Assembly: GCF_900110735.1 (NCBI RefSeq)
Contig: NZ_FOET01000010.1
Span: 1 to 64,000 of the forward strand
DNA length: 64,000 nucleotides
Direction of reading: 5' to 3'
Source: Streptomyces radiopugnans
Lineage (GTDB): Bacteria > Actinomycetota > Actinomycetes > Streptomycetales > Streptomycetaceae
Position numbers and translations under genes: made by a program. The notes under the pieces are model-generated. The model saw nothing but the letters and a program-made list of their open reading frames with translations. It was not told the origin of the DNA and did no database searches. Positions 56,994-64,000 of the stretch are shown piece by piece; position 1 is the first letter of the stretch, and each line of letters opens with the position of its first letter.

Positions 56994-58567
56994 CGGTGCA
57001 GTTTACGGCCGCACACCGGCCAGGGACTCGCGCCCTTCTGCACGTACAGCTTCTTCGCCCGGTAGGTCTGCTCGGCCGGGGGCGCGTCCTGCGGACGGCC
57101 CTTCCCGCCCAGGCCGCGCCAGGTGCGGGTGTCGAACTGGTAGAGCCCGCCGTGGGTGCCGGTGGGGTCCACCGCGTCCGGCCGGCCGCCGGACTCGCAG
57201 CGGGCCAGAGCCCCCCAGTCCAGGCCGTCGGCGCCCCGCACCGAGGAGGGCGGCTCGGCGGTGCCCACGCGCACGATCCGCGGCCTGGGCTCGCGCACCA
57301 CCACCGTCCCGGTGTGCCGGGGTCGCTGCCGCACCCCGTTGACCGTGCGCACCTCGTAGGTGAGCCGGCGCAGCCCCGGCACGCCCGTCCGCTCCACCAC
57401 CTCGGTGCCGCGGAACAGGGTCGGGTCCTCGCGCCGCTCGGTGGTGTACGGGACGGGCTCGTCGCGCACCTGCTCGGTCTCGGTGATCCGCAGCACGGTG
57501 ACGGCCTGGCCGTCGCGCGGGAAGGAGTCCAGGGCCACCGAGGCGCGGTCCGCGCCGCGCAGTTCGACGCCCGCGTCGGCCAGCGCCCCGCGCACGGTCG
57601 CGGCGCTGGTGCGCACGGTGTGCTCGCGGCCGTCGGCGAGGACGGTCACGCTCCGCTCGGTCCACACGGTCAGCGCCAGGCCGCCGCGCCCGATGCGCCG
57701 GTCGCGGGGCACCGACACGCGCGCCCCCTCCGGGCGCACCCCGAGCCCGCGCAGCGCAGCCTCCACGGTGGCGGCCGTGGTCCACACCCGCCGGGGACGG
57801 CCGTCGAGGGTGAGGGTCAGCGGGCGGCCGTAGCGGACGGTGACGCTGTCGCCGTGGGAGAGGGGCTCGCCGGGGGCGGGCGAGACGGCGTCGTGCGCGC
57901 CGACGGACACGCCCTCGTCGGCCAGGAGTTCGGAGACGTCGTCGGCGAAGGTGTGGAGGGTGCGCGGCCCGTCCTCGCCCTCCACCGACAGGCTGACGGC
58001 CTTGTCGTCCACGACGAAGGCGCAGGTGCCGCCCGCCAGGAAGGCGACGACGAGGGCCTGCGGCAGCAGACGGCGCAGGGCCTCGGGGCGCTGGGCGGCC
58101 TTCCGCTCCCGCGCGGCCCGCCGGGCGGCGGCCCGGCCCCCGGTGGGGCCGCCGGGCGCCTCGCGTGCGGCGTCGCACGCGGCGCCGCCGTCGGGACCGC
58201 CGGCGGACTGCCGGGGCAGCCACAGGGCGGGGCCGAAGGCTCCGGGGTGCCCGGGGGACTCCTGGTACGCGGGTGCATCCGGGAGCGGGGGAGCCTCGGG
58301 CGGCCCGTAAGCACCATGCTCCCCGTACGCGCCGTACCCGTCGCACGCGCCGTACCCGTCGTACGTGCCGTACCCGTCGTACGCGCCGTACGGCGCGCCG
58401 TGGAACTCGTACGAGGGCCGGTAGGTGTCGTACGGGTCCCGCCCGTGCTCCGGCCCGCCGTGCCCCTGGGTGTGGTACTCCCACGGGTTCCACGGCTCCC
58501 ACGGCCGGTGCGGCGGCGCGGAGGGGTACGCGTACTCGTACTGCTGGATCCCCTGCGGATGGCTCAC
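56990..58567 (-). CDS. rpfB: Resuscitation-promoting factor RpfB-like, G5-domain lytic transglycosylase
   Basis: A 525-aa membrane-anchored cell-wall enzyme. The order is: Tyr/Gly/Pro-rich cytoplasmic region (residues 1-115), helix (LLPQALVVAFLAGGTCAFVV), three DUF348 ubiquitin-like repeats, a G5 domain (VRQRPRHTGTVVVREP near its end) and the C-terminal Rpf domain. The catalytic Glu is in LARCESGGRP; GGLYQFDTRTWRGLGG and YVQKGASPWPVCG follow. It cleaves peptidoglycan and promotes germination or regrowth. GTG at 58567 has GGGAG 6 nt upstream; TTGGGA-N18-TAGGGT lies just before it as a possible promoter. Confidence 0.92.
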   Translation of the reverse strand: MSHPQGIQQYEYAYPSAPPHRPWEPWNPWEYHTQGHGGPEHGRDPYDTYRPSYEFHGAPYGAYDGYGTYDGYGACDGYGAYGEHGAYGPPEAPPLPDAPAYQESPGHPGAFGPALWLPRQSAGGPDGGAACDAAREAPGGPTGGRAAARRAARERKAAQRPEALRRLLPQALVVAFLAGGTCAFVVDDKAVSLSVEGEDGPRTLHTFADDVSELLADEGVSVGAHDAVSPAPGEPLSHGDSVTVRYGRPLTLTLDGRPRRVWTTAATVEAALRGLGVRPEGARVSVPRDRRIGRGGLALTVWTERSVTVLADGREHTVRTSAATVRGALADAGVELRGADRASVALDSFPRDGQAVTVLRITETEQVRDEPVPYTTERREDPTLFRGTEVVERTGVPGLRRLTYEVRTVNGVRQRPRHTGTVVVREPRPRIVRVGTAEPPSSVRGADGLDWGALARCESGGRPDAVDPTGTHGGLYQFDTRTWRGLGGKGRPQDAPPAEQTYRAKKLYVQKGASPWPVCGRKLHR

Positions 58568-58700
58568 GACGTACTCCCAAGCGGTCCTGGTGGCGGGCCG
58601 GGACCCTAGCGGAGCATCCGTCACTCTCCCAAGTCGTATGACTACCCAACGTTGCGAAAAGCGGGCCGCCGCGCCGCGCGCGCCCGCCGCCGCGCGCCCG

Positions 58701-59570
58701 TCAGTAACCGAACGCGCGGGCCGTGTTGGCCGCGACGTGCTCCGCTAGCGCGTCCTCGTCCAGCCCCTTCACCTCGGCCATCGCACGCAGCGTGTACGGG
58801 ATCATGTACGGCGCGTTGGGGCGCCCGCGGTAGGGGGCCGGGGTCAGGAACGGCGCGTCGGTCTCCACCAGCAGCAGCTCCGGCGGGGCGGCGGCCAGCG
58901 CCTCGCGCAGCGGCCGCGCGTTCTTGAAGGTGACGTTGCCGGCGAAGGACATGAACCAGCCGTTCGCGGCGCACACCTCGGCCATGGCGGCGTCGCCGGA
59001 GAAGCAGTGGAAGACCGTCCGCTCGGGGGCGCCCTCCTCCCGGAGGACGCGCAGCACGTCCTCGTGGGCGTCCCGGTCGTGGATCACCAGGGCCCTGTCC
59101 AGCCGCTTGGCCATCTCGATGTGGCGGCGGAAGGAGTACCGCTGAGCCTCCCGCCCCTCCTCGCCCGTCCGGAAGTGGTCCAGGCCGGTCTCGCCGACGG
59201 CCAGCACCTCCGGCCGCGCGGCCAGCTCGGCGATCTCCTCCAGGGCGGCGTCCAGCGCCTCGCGCCCCCCGCTCAGCTCCAGCCGCGGCGCCTCGTTGGG
59301 GTGCAGGGCGACGGCGGCCCACACCGCGTCGTGCTCGGCGGCCACCCGCGCCGACCAGCGGGAGCGCTCGAGGTCGCAACCGACCTGCACCAGGGTCGTC
59401 ACGCCCACCTCGGCGGCCGCCGCGACGGTCCGGCCGACCGTGGCGTCCTGCATGTCGATGTGGGTGTGCGAGTCGGCGACCGGCACGTTCAGCGGTACGG
59501 GCGGCGGCGCGGGCTCCACGGCCCCGCCGGCCTGCTTCGCGGGCCTCGCGGCCTTCGCGGACTTCTCCAT
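58701..59570 (-). CDS. tatD: TatD-family metal-dependent deoxyribonuclease
   Basis: A 289-aa TIM-barrel hydrolase. Metal ligands: HTHID near residue 35, GETGLDH, IHDRDAHED, FHCFSG and the C-terminal ETDAPFLTP. It is a 3'-5' DNA/RNA exonuclease, likely in DNA repair or turnover. The first 25 residues are an Ala/Pro-rich extension. ATG at 59570 is 7 nt after TAGGAT, with no Shine-Dalgarno. Confidence 0.9.
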   Translation of the reverse strand: MEKSAKAARPAKQAGGAVEPAPPPVPLNVPVADSHTHIDMQDATVGRTVAAAAEVGVTTLVQVGCDLERSRWSARVAAEHDAVWAAVALHPNEAPRLELSGGREALDAALEEIAELAARPEVLAVGETGLDHFRTGEEGREAQRYSFRRHIEMAKRLDRALVIHDRDAHEDVLRVLREEGAPERTVFHCFSGDAAMAEVCAANGWFMSFAGNVTFKNARPLREALAAAPPELLLVETDAPFLTPAPYRGRPNAPYMIPYTLRAMAEVKGLDEDALAEHVAANTARAFGY

Positions 59571-59577
59571 GCCCGCG

Positions 59578-59583
59578 ATCCTA
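59578..59583 (-). promoter_or_regulatory. -10 box TAGGAT, leaderless tatD
   Basis: TAGGAT ends 7 nt before the ATG. Confidence 0.45.
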
Positions 59584-59650
59584 GGCCGCCCGGCGGCCCG
59601 GACCGCCGGCCGCCCGCCCGTGCGGCGGGGTCCGGCGGCCCGCGCGGGCG

Positions 59651-59914
59651 TCACTCCTGCGGCAGGGCGTGCTCCGTCGTGTACACCTGCCCCGCCCGCA
59701 TGATCCGCACCACGTGCGATTCGCAGTTCGGGCAGACCGGGCGCGTCAGCGGCGACGGCACCCGCCCGCCGTCCACCGGATCGTGGTAGGTGACGAAGGG
59801 CCGTCCGTCGAGGTCGGTGTGGTGCCGTATCTCATACGCGCGCTCCCAGCCGTGGCCGCAGTGCATACAGGCGAAGGAGTACTCCTCGTGGCCGGTCGTG
59901 TCCCTGGGGTCCAT
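59651..59914 (-). CDS. Small zinc-ribbon-like protein
   Basis: An 87-aa soluble protein with CMHC (residues about 16-19) and CPNC (about 62-65), a likely four-Cys zinc site; a conserved-looking HHTDLDGRPFVTYHDPVDGGRVP loop lies between (in parts). No enzyme motif. ATG at 59914 follows a strong GGGAGGAGG. Function unknown; conserved in streptomycetes as far as remembered. Confidence 0.72.
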   Translation of the reverse strand: MDPRDTTGHEEYSFACMHCGHGWERAYEIRHHTDLDGRPFVTYHDPVDGGRVPSPLTRPVCPNCESHVVRIMRAGQVYTTEHALPQE

Positions 59915-60057
59915 GGGAACCTCCTCCCGGTTCTCCTTCCTACCAGTGGACTCCTTCCCGGCCCGAAATGCACGGGCAGGCCCGCCGCCCTCCGCCCCGG
60001 GTCCCCGCCGACGCCGGCGCCCTCTCCGCCCCGGGCCCAGCCCGCCGTCCGGCCCTC

Positions 60058-60909
60058 TCAGGCCGTCTCCGCGTTCTTCGCCGCGACCACCGCGTCGAAC
60101 ACCTCCCGCTTGGGCAGCCCCGCCTCGCGCGCCACCTCCGCGATGGCCTCCTTGCGGCGCTCCCCGGCGGCCTCGCGCACCGCCACCCGGCGCACCAGCT
60201 CGGCGGCGTCCACCGTGCCGGGCGCCTCGGCGGGCGCGCCCTCGACGACGACGGTGATCTCGCCCCGCACGCCCTCCTCGGCCCAGGCGGCCAGCTCGCC
60301 CAGCGTGCCGCGCCGCACCTCCTCGTAGGTCTTGGTCAGCTCCCGGCACACCGCGGCCCGGCGGTCGGCGCCGAAGGCCTGGGCCATGGCGGCCAGCGCG
60401 GCGGCCAGCCGGTGCGGGGCCTCGAAGTAGACCAGTGTGCGGCGCTCCCCGGCGGACTCGCGCAGCCGCGCCAGCCGCTCGCCCGTCTTGCGCGGCAGGA
60501 AGCCCTCGAAGCAGAACCGGTCCACCGGCAGCCCCGACAGCGCCAGCGCGGTGAGCACGGCGGACGGTCCGGGCACGGCCGTGACCCTGATCCCGCGTTC
60601 GACGGCGGCGGCCACCAGCCGGTAGCCGGGATCGGAGACCGACGGCATCCCCGCGTCCGTGACCAGCAGCACCCGGGAGCCCTCCGACAGCGCGTCGGCC
60701 AGCTCCGGCGTCCGCGCGGCCTCGTTGCCCTCGAAGTACGACACCACCCGGCCGGAGATCCGCACCCCCAGTGCCTGGGTGAGACGCCGCAGCCGCCGGG
60801 TGTCCTCGGCGGCGACGATGTCGGCCCCCTCCAGCTCTGCCGCGAGCCGGGGCGGTGCGTCGGCGGTGTCGCCGATGGGTGTGCCTGCCAGTACGAGTGT
60901 TCCGCTCAC
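60058..60909 (-). CDS. rsmI: 16S rRNA 2'-O-methyltransferase RsmI
   Basis: A 283-aa tetrapyrrole-methylase-fold enzyme methylating the ribose of C1402 of 16S rRNA. Motifs: TLVLAGTPIGDTADAPPRL, VAAEDTRRLRRL, VLLVTDAGMPSVSDPGYRLV (in parts), VPGPSAVLTALALSGLP and the FEGFLPRKTGER signature. GTG at 60909 follows GAGGATG. It is divergent from pmt, as Rv1003 is from Rv1002c. Confidence 0.93.
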   Translation of the reverse strand: MSGTLVLAGTPIGDTADAPPRLAAELEGADIVAAEDTRRLRRLTQALGVRISGRVVSYFEGNEAARTPELADALSEGSRVLLVTDAGMPSVSDPGYRLVAAAVERGIRVTAVPGPSAVLTALALSGLPVDRFCFEGFLPRKTGERLARLRESAGERRTLVYFEAPHRLAAALAAMAQAFGADRRAAVCRELTKTYEEVRRGTLGELAAWAEEGVRGEITVVVEGAPAEAPGTVDAAELVRRVAVREAAGERRKEAIAEVAREAGLPKREVFDAVVAAKNAETA

Positions 60910-60999
60910 CCCGCCATCCTCGCAGCTCCGGCGGGGACCGGGGGCGGCGCGGCGCCGCCCGGCCACCGGTGCGCGGCGCCGCGCCGGGGGGCCGTTCCC

Positions 61000-61005
61000 T
61001 ACGAT
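61000..61005 (+). promoter_or_regulatory. -10 box TACGAT, leaderless pmt
   Basis: TACGAT ends 7 nt before the GTG at 61013. An ATG three codons earlier overlaps the box itself and would not be transcribed from this start. Confidence 0.5.
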
Positions 61006-61012
61006 GGCCCGC

Positions 61013-62776
61013 GTGACCAGTGACACCGCGACTCAGGCCCGGCACGGGGAGCCCGTCGGGGAGCAGACCCCGTCGTGGCGCGGGCGGCTGCGGCGCTACG
61101 GATACGCACCGCCGCCCCGGGCGGGCGCGCGGGAGCGGCTGGTGCCGCCGTACCCGGAGCCCGGCCGCGGCCGGGTGTGGAGGCTGTTCGGACTGGACGG
61201 GGACGACGCGCGGCTGCTGGGCCGCTGGACGGCGTGGGGCGGCCCGGTCCTCGTCGCGCTCCTCGCCGGACTCCTGCGCTTCTGGAACCTCGGCTCGCCG
61301 CACGCGGTGATATTCGACGAGACGTACTACGCCAAGGACGCCTGGGCGCTGTACAAGCTCGGCTACGAGGGCACCTGGTCCGACGGCGCCAACGACACCA
61401 TCCTCGACAACCCCGCGGCGGCCCCGCTCAGTGAGGCCGCCTCGTACGTGGTGCACCCGCCCGTGGGCAAGTGGATCATCGCCCTGGGCGAGGCGGCGTT
61501 CGGCCTCACGCCGTTCGGCTGGCGCTTCATGATGGCGGTGCTCGGCACGCTGTCGGTGCTGATGGTCTGCCGCATCGGGCGCCGGCTGTTCCGCTCCACG
61601 GCCCTGGGCTGCCTGGCGGGCCTCCTGCTGGCCGTGGACGGGCTGCACCTGGTGATGAGCCGCACCGCGCTGCTCGACCTGGTGCTGATGTTCTTCGTGC
61701 TGGCGGCCTTCGGCTGCCTGCTGATCGACCGCGACCACGCCCGCGCCCGGCTGGCCGCGGCCCTGCCGCCGGACGGGCGGCCCGACGCGGGCGTCGGCGA
61801 CCGGCTGGGCCTGGGCGCGCGCCCCTGGCGCCTGGCCGCCGGGCTCTGCCTGGGGCTGGCCTGCGCCACCAAGTGGAGCGGCCTGTACGTCCTGATCGCC
61901 TTCGGGATCCTGACGGTCCTGTGGGACGCGGCCTCCCGGCGCACCGCCGGGGCCGGGCGCCCCCACCTGTCGATGCTGCGCCGGGACGCCGCCCCCGCCT
62001 TCCTCTCCCTGGTGCCGGTCGCCGTCGCCGCCTACGCGGCCTCCTGGGCCGGCTGGTTCGCGAGCCGGGACGGCTACTTCCGCACCTGGGCGGAGGGCCG
62101 CCGGGGACTGTCGCCGGAGTCGCTGCCCATCCCCTTCACGGGGCTGGAGCTGTCCCTGCCCCAGTTCGACATGACCTGGGTCCCGGCCCCGCTGCGCAGC
62201 CTGTGGCACTACGAGAGCGAGGTCTACAGCTTCCACGTGGGGCTGACCTCCGAGCACACCTACCAGTCCCACCCCTGGAGCTGGCTGGTGACCGCCCGCC
62301 CGGTGTCGTACTTCTACGAGTCCTCCGACAGGGGCGAGAACGGCTGCACGGCGGAGGGCGGCTGCGCCCGCGAGGTGCTCGCGCTGGGCACCCCGCTGCT
62401 GTGGTGGGCGGCCTGCTTCGCGCTGCTGTACTGCCTGTACCGCTGGGCGCTGCGGCGCGACTGGCGCGCGGGCGCGATCCTGTGCGGGGTGGCGGCGGGC
62501 TGGCTGCCGTGGTTCCTGTACCAGGAGCGCACGATCTTCTACTTCTACGCGGTCGTCTTCGTGCCGTTCCTGTGCCTGGCGCTGGCGATGGCGATCGGCG
62601 CGCTCCTCGGGCCGCCCGGCTGCGCCGAGCGGCGGCGGGCGGTGGGCGCTGTGGGCGCGGGTGTGCTCGTGCTGCTGATCGTGTGGAACTTCGTCTACTT
62701 CCACCCGCTCTACACCGGGGTGCAGATCCCCAAGGACGCCTGGCAGTCCCGTATGTGGCTGGACACCTGGATCTGA
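61013..62776 (+). CDS. pmt: Protein O-mannosyltransferase Pmt
   Basis: A 587-aa GT-C membrane glycosyltransferase that uses polyprenyl-phosphate-mannose to O-mannosylate secreted proteins. The first exterior loop has the catalytic FDETYYAKDAW with Asp-Glu. About ten helices follow; ATKWSGLYVLIAF and LPWFLYQERTIFYFYAVVF are family-typical. In S. coelicolor Pmt is needed for phage phiC31 infection and envelope integrity. GTG at 61013 appears leaderless. Confidence 0.92.
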   Translation: MTSDTATQARHGEPVGEQTPSWRGRLRRYGYAPPPRAGARERLVPPYPEPGRGRVWRLFGLDGDDARLLGRWTAWGGPVLVALLAGLLRFWNLGSPHAVIFDETYYAKDAWALYKLGYEGTWSDGANDTILDNPAAAPLSEAASYVVHPPVGKWIIALGEAAFGLTPFGWRFMMAVLGTLSVLMVCRIGRRLFRSTALGCLAGLLLAVDGLHLVMSRTALLDLVLMFFVLAAFGCLLIDRDHARARLAAALPPDGRPDAGVGDRLGLGARPWRLAAGLCLGLACATKWSGLYVLIAFGILTVLWDAASRRTAGAGRPHLSMLRRDAAPAFLSLVPVAVAAYAASWAGWFASRDGYFRTWAEGRRGLSPESLPIPFTGLELSLPQFDMTWVPAPLRSLWHYESEVYSFHVGLTSEHTYQSHPWSWLVTARPVSYFYESSDRGENGCTAEGGCAREVLALGTPLLWWAACFALLYCLYRWALRRDWRAGAILCGVAAGWLPWFLYQERTIFYFYAVVFVPFLCLALAMAIGALLGPPGCAERRRAVGAVGAGVLVLLIVWNFVYFHPLYTGVQIPKDAWQSRMWLDTWI

Positions 62777-62831
62777 TCCCGACCTCCGGGACCCGCAGGC
62801 CCCGCAGCCCCGCGGACCCCGGGAAAAGCGG

Positions 62832-62862
62832 CGCCGCCCGCCGGTGAGACCGGCGGGCGGCG
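62832..62862. terminator. Bidirectional hairpin between pmt and secreted-protein gene
   Basis: CGCCGCCCGCCGG / CCGGCGGGCGGCG with TGAGA between: 13 perfect pairs, plus T:A at the loop. Both genes end towards it. Confidence 0.88.
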
Positions 62863-62896
62863 TTCTGAGACGTTCCGACGCGGGGCGCCGGTCGCT

Positions 62897-63262
62897 TCAG
62901 TGCTTCTTGAAGGCGTTCTTGTTCTCGAGCTCCTGCTCGCCCTCCTGCTTCTGGCCCTGCTTGTTCTCCTGGCCCTGGCCCTGACCCTGGGCCTGCTCCT
63001 GCTTCGGAGCGACGTGGATGTCGGACTCCTTCTCGACCTTCACGATCTTCTTGACGTGGACCTCCTCCTTGGAGTTCCGCGAGCAGTCGAGGTTGTTGAT
63101 GTCGCTCGACAGGATCGGGATGTTGATGACCTCGAGGTTCGGGCAGGGCAGGATCTGCGCGTTGTTCTCGAACTTGGCCTCACCGGCGTGGGCGCTGGCG
63201 GCCCCACCCGCGAGGGCCATGGCGGCGGCGAAAGAAACGACGAGCGTCTTCTTCAGCATCAT
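62897..63262 (-). CDS. Small secreted protein, rodlin-like core with Gln/Glu/Lys-rich tail
   Basis: A 121-aa exported protein: signal peptide (KKTLVVSFAAAMALAGGAASAHA), then a 30-residue core KFENNAQILPCPNLEVIN ... DINNLDCS with two cysteines, and a very hydrophilic tail (QAQGQGQGQENKQGQKQEG). The core resembles the second half of rodlins (a Cys, a VN/IN strand, then DIN-xLxS-xQxxC), and a tandem paralogue lies upstream. Function unknown; a surface or aerial-hypha role is inference. Tandem ATGs at 63262 and 63259 follow AAGGAG. Confidence 0.7.
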   Translation of the reverse strand: MMLKKTLVVSFAAAMALAGGAASAHAGEAKFENNAQILPCPNLEVINIPILSSDINNLDCSRNSKEEVHVKKIVKVEKESDIHVAPKQEQAQGQGQGQENKQGQKQEGEQELENKNAFKKH

Positions 63263-63568
63263 GCTGTCTTGTCTCCTTGACGAGAGAAGGAAGGTTCCGA
63301 TGTCCCCGGCCGCCGCCGAGCGGCCGGATAACCGGTTTCCGGATTGCGGCCGCAGTTCGGCCGGCTCACCGGAAAGGCGGGAGTTGCCCCCACGTCGGCG
63401 ACATTAACCCACCGAATCCCCGATTGCGCGCTTCTGTGTTTCTGCGTGTCCTGTGGAAAGTGGCGCCGGATCATCTCCGATCGGCGCGCCACCTGGGCTT
63501 CTGTACCACCACTGCGCCAAGCGGGTGTTGTTTCGGTCTATATCCCGTGAGCGTGTCGTGGAAAGGTG
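63263..63568. other. 306-bp intergenic region
   Basis: Upstream region of the first small secreted protein. Composition is lower in GC (for example 63410-63450). No gene, repeat or clear operator seen. Confidence 0.5.
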
Positions 63569-63600
63569 AAAGGCCGCCCCGGTGTGCCGGGGCGGCCTTT
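63569..63600 (-). terminator. Intrinsic terminator of the second small secreted protein gene
   Basis: A 14-bp perfect stem AAAGGCCGCCCCGG / CCGGGGCGGCCTTT with a 4-nt loop, followed on the minus strand by TTTCACCTTTCC; 32 nt beyond the stop. Confidence 0.92.
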
Positions 63601-63632
63601 CGGAGTGCTGTGCCGGTGGTCCGGTCGGCTCC

Positions 63633-63872
63633 TCAGTCCCTGAAGGACTTGTAGGAGGCAACCTTCTTCGACTCCACGTAGGTGACCGAGCAGTCGAGGT
63701 TGTTGATGTCCGCCGACGCGATCGGGACGTTCAGCAGCTCCAGGTTGACGCAGGGGAGGATCTGCGCGTTGTTCTGGAACTTCGGGCCGTCTCCGGCGTG
63801 GGAGACGCCGGCCCCGCCGATCACCAGGGCGGTGGCGGAAAGCGCGACGGCGGCGGTCCGCTTCATCTTCAT
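63633..63872 (-). CDS. Small secreted protein, rodlin-like core
   Basis: A 79-aa exported protein, paralogous to the one encoded 370 bp downstream. After the signal peptide (RTAAVALSATALVIGGAGVSHA) comes the shared core KFQNNAQILPCVNLELLN ... DINNLDCS, ending in a short basic tail instead of the Gln-rich one. ATG at 63872 follows GGAGG at 8 nt. The promoter region has a GCTAG-GAA-CTAGC dyad. Confidence 0.7.
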   Translation of the reverse strand: MKMKRTAAVALSATALVIGGAGVSHAGDGPKFQNNAQILPCVNLELLNVPIASADINNLDCSVTYVESKKVASYKSFRD

Positions 63873-63920
63873 GGCATGTACCTCCAATGTACGAAGCCGC
63901 TTCACGGGCTTGCATGCGTA

Positions 63921-63935
63921 ATGCTAGGAACTAGC
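63921..63935. promoter_or_regulatory. Dyad GCTAG-GAA-CTAGC and -10-like TAGCAT
   Basis: A perfect 5+3+5 dyad at 63923-63935, about 50 bp upstream of the small secreted protein ATG. On the minus strand TAGCAT (63926-63921) at its edge could be the -10, so a bound regulator would cover the promoter. Confidence 0.4.
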
Positions 63936-64000
63936 GAGCCGAGTACACCGTAAGCCTTGCCGCGCGCCGCGCGACTCTTTTCTGCTCCATACGTGTCACG

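Noticed and set aside
1..64000. CRISPR arrays, insertion sequences, prophage or integration sites
   Set aside because: No spaced direct-repeat array, transposase, integrase or flanking duplication was recognised; the tRNA-Ala 3' end is not repeated nearby as far as could be read.

Overview
The window is a high-GC (about 72%) chromosomal segment from a Streptomyces-type actinomycete. The diagnostic content is HrdD sigma factor, an SsgA-family sporulation protein, SepX, RpfB, a tricorn protease, an LAxTG surface protein, many GTG/TTG starts and many leaderless genes. Gene order recalls the Mycobacterium tuberculosis stretch around Rv0985c-Rv1011 (mscL, FmdB-like zinc ribbon, 5-FCL, galU, moeA1, rimJ, Rv0996, pmt, rsmI, tatD, rpfB, ksgA, ispE), with Streptomyces-specific genes interspersed. 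No phage, insertion sequence, CRISPR array or replication origin was seen; it reads as core chromosome.

Layout. 0-9 kb: LysE exporter and DinB-like protein divergent from a MocR regulator; an orphan LuxR-type regulator; a Tat-exported NagZ-like glycosidase; an acetyltransferase divergent from hrdD, which has a textbook SigR promoter. 8.6-16 kb: mostly minus-strand housekeeping genes: P1 peptidase, MscL, a SAF-domain protein, MTA phosphorylase, a Ser-rich zinc-ribbon protein (Ruc-like chaperone) under a CIRCE element, an MFS transporter and a cation/proton antiporter. 16-26 kb: secreted penicillin-acylase-like enzyme, 5-FCL, then the plus-strand run galU-glp(moeA)-moaC-mogA-rimJ-like-sepX, joining molybdopterin-type enzymes to cell division, followed by tRNA-Ala(CGC) with a strong terminator.

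26-35 kb is the most accessory-looking part: CmtR/CDF metal module, Nudix, a MerR regulator with a cobalamin-binding-like domain divergent from an ECF sigma factor, then DUF4383, DUF4397, class F sortase, zinc anti-sigma-like protein, a methyltransferase and an LAxTG surface protein. 35-45 kb: arylamine N-acetyltransferase behind a SoxR-type promoter, a GNAT/exonuclease III pair with overlapping divergent -10 boxes, FUSC membrane protein, and a MerR-linked Baeyer-Villiger monooxygenase/hydrolase/SDR operon. 45-53 kb: tricorn protease, SsgA-like protein, and a nickel ECF transporter (nikM/Q/O) behind a perfect Nur box. 53-64 kb: serine hydrolase, SDR, the translationally coupled rpfB-ksgA-ispE operon, tatD, rsmI divergent from pmt, and two tandem paralogous small secreted proteins reminiscent of rodlins.

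Regulation visible directly in the DNA includes SigR, HrcA/CIRCE, SoxR-type, Nur and about a dozen leaderless promoters with a TAnnnT box 6-8 nt before the start codon. All functional calls rest on reading motifs and on remembered family knowledge; no database search was run.
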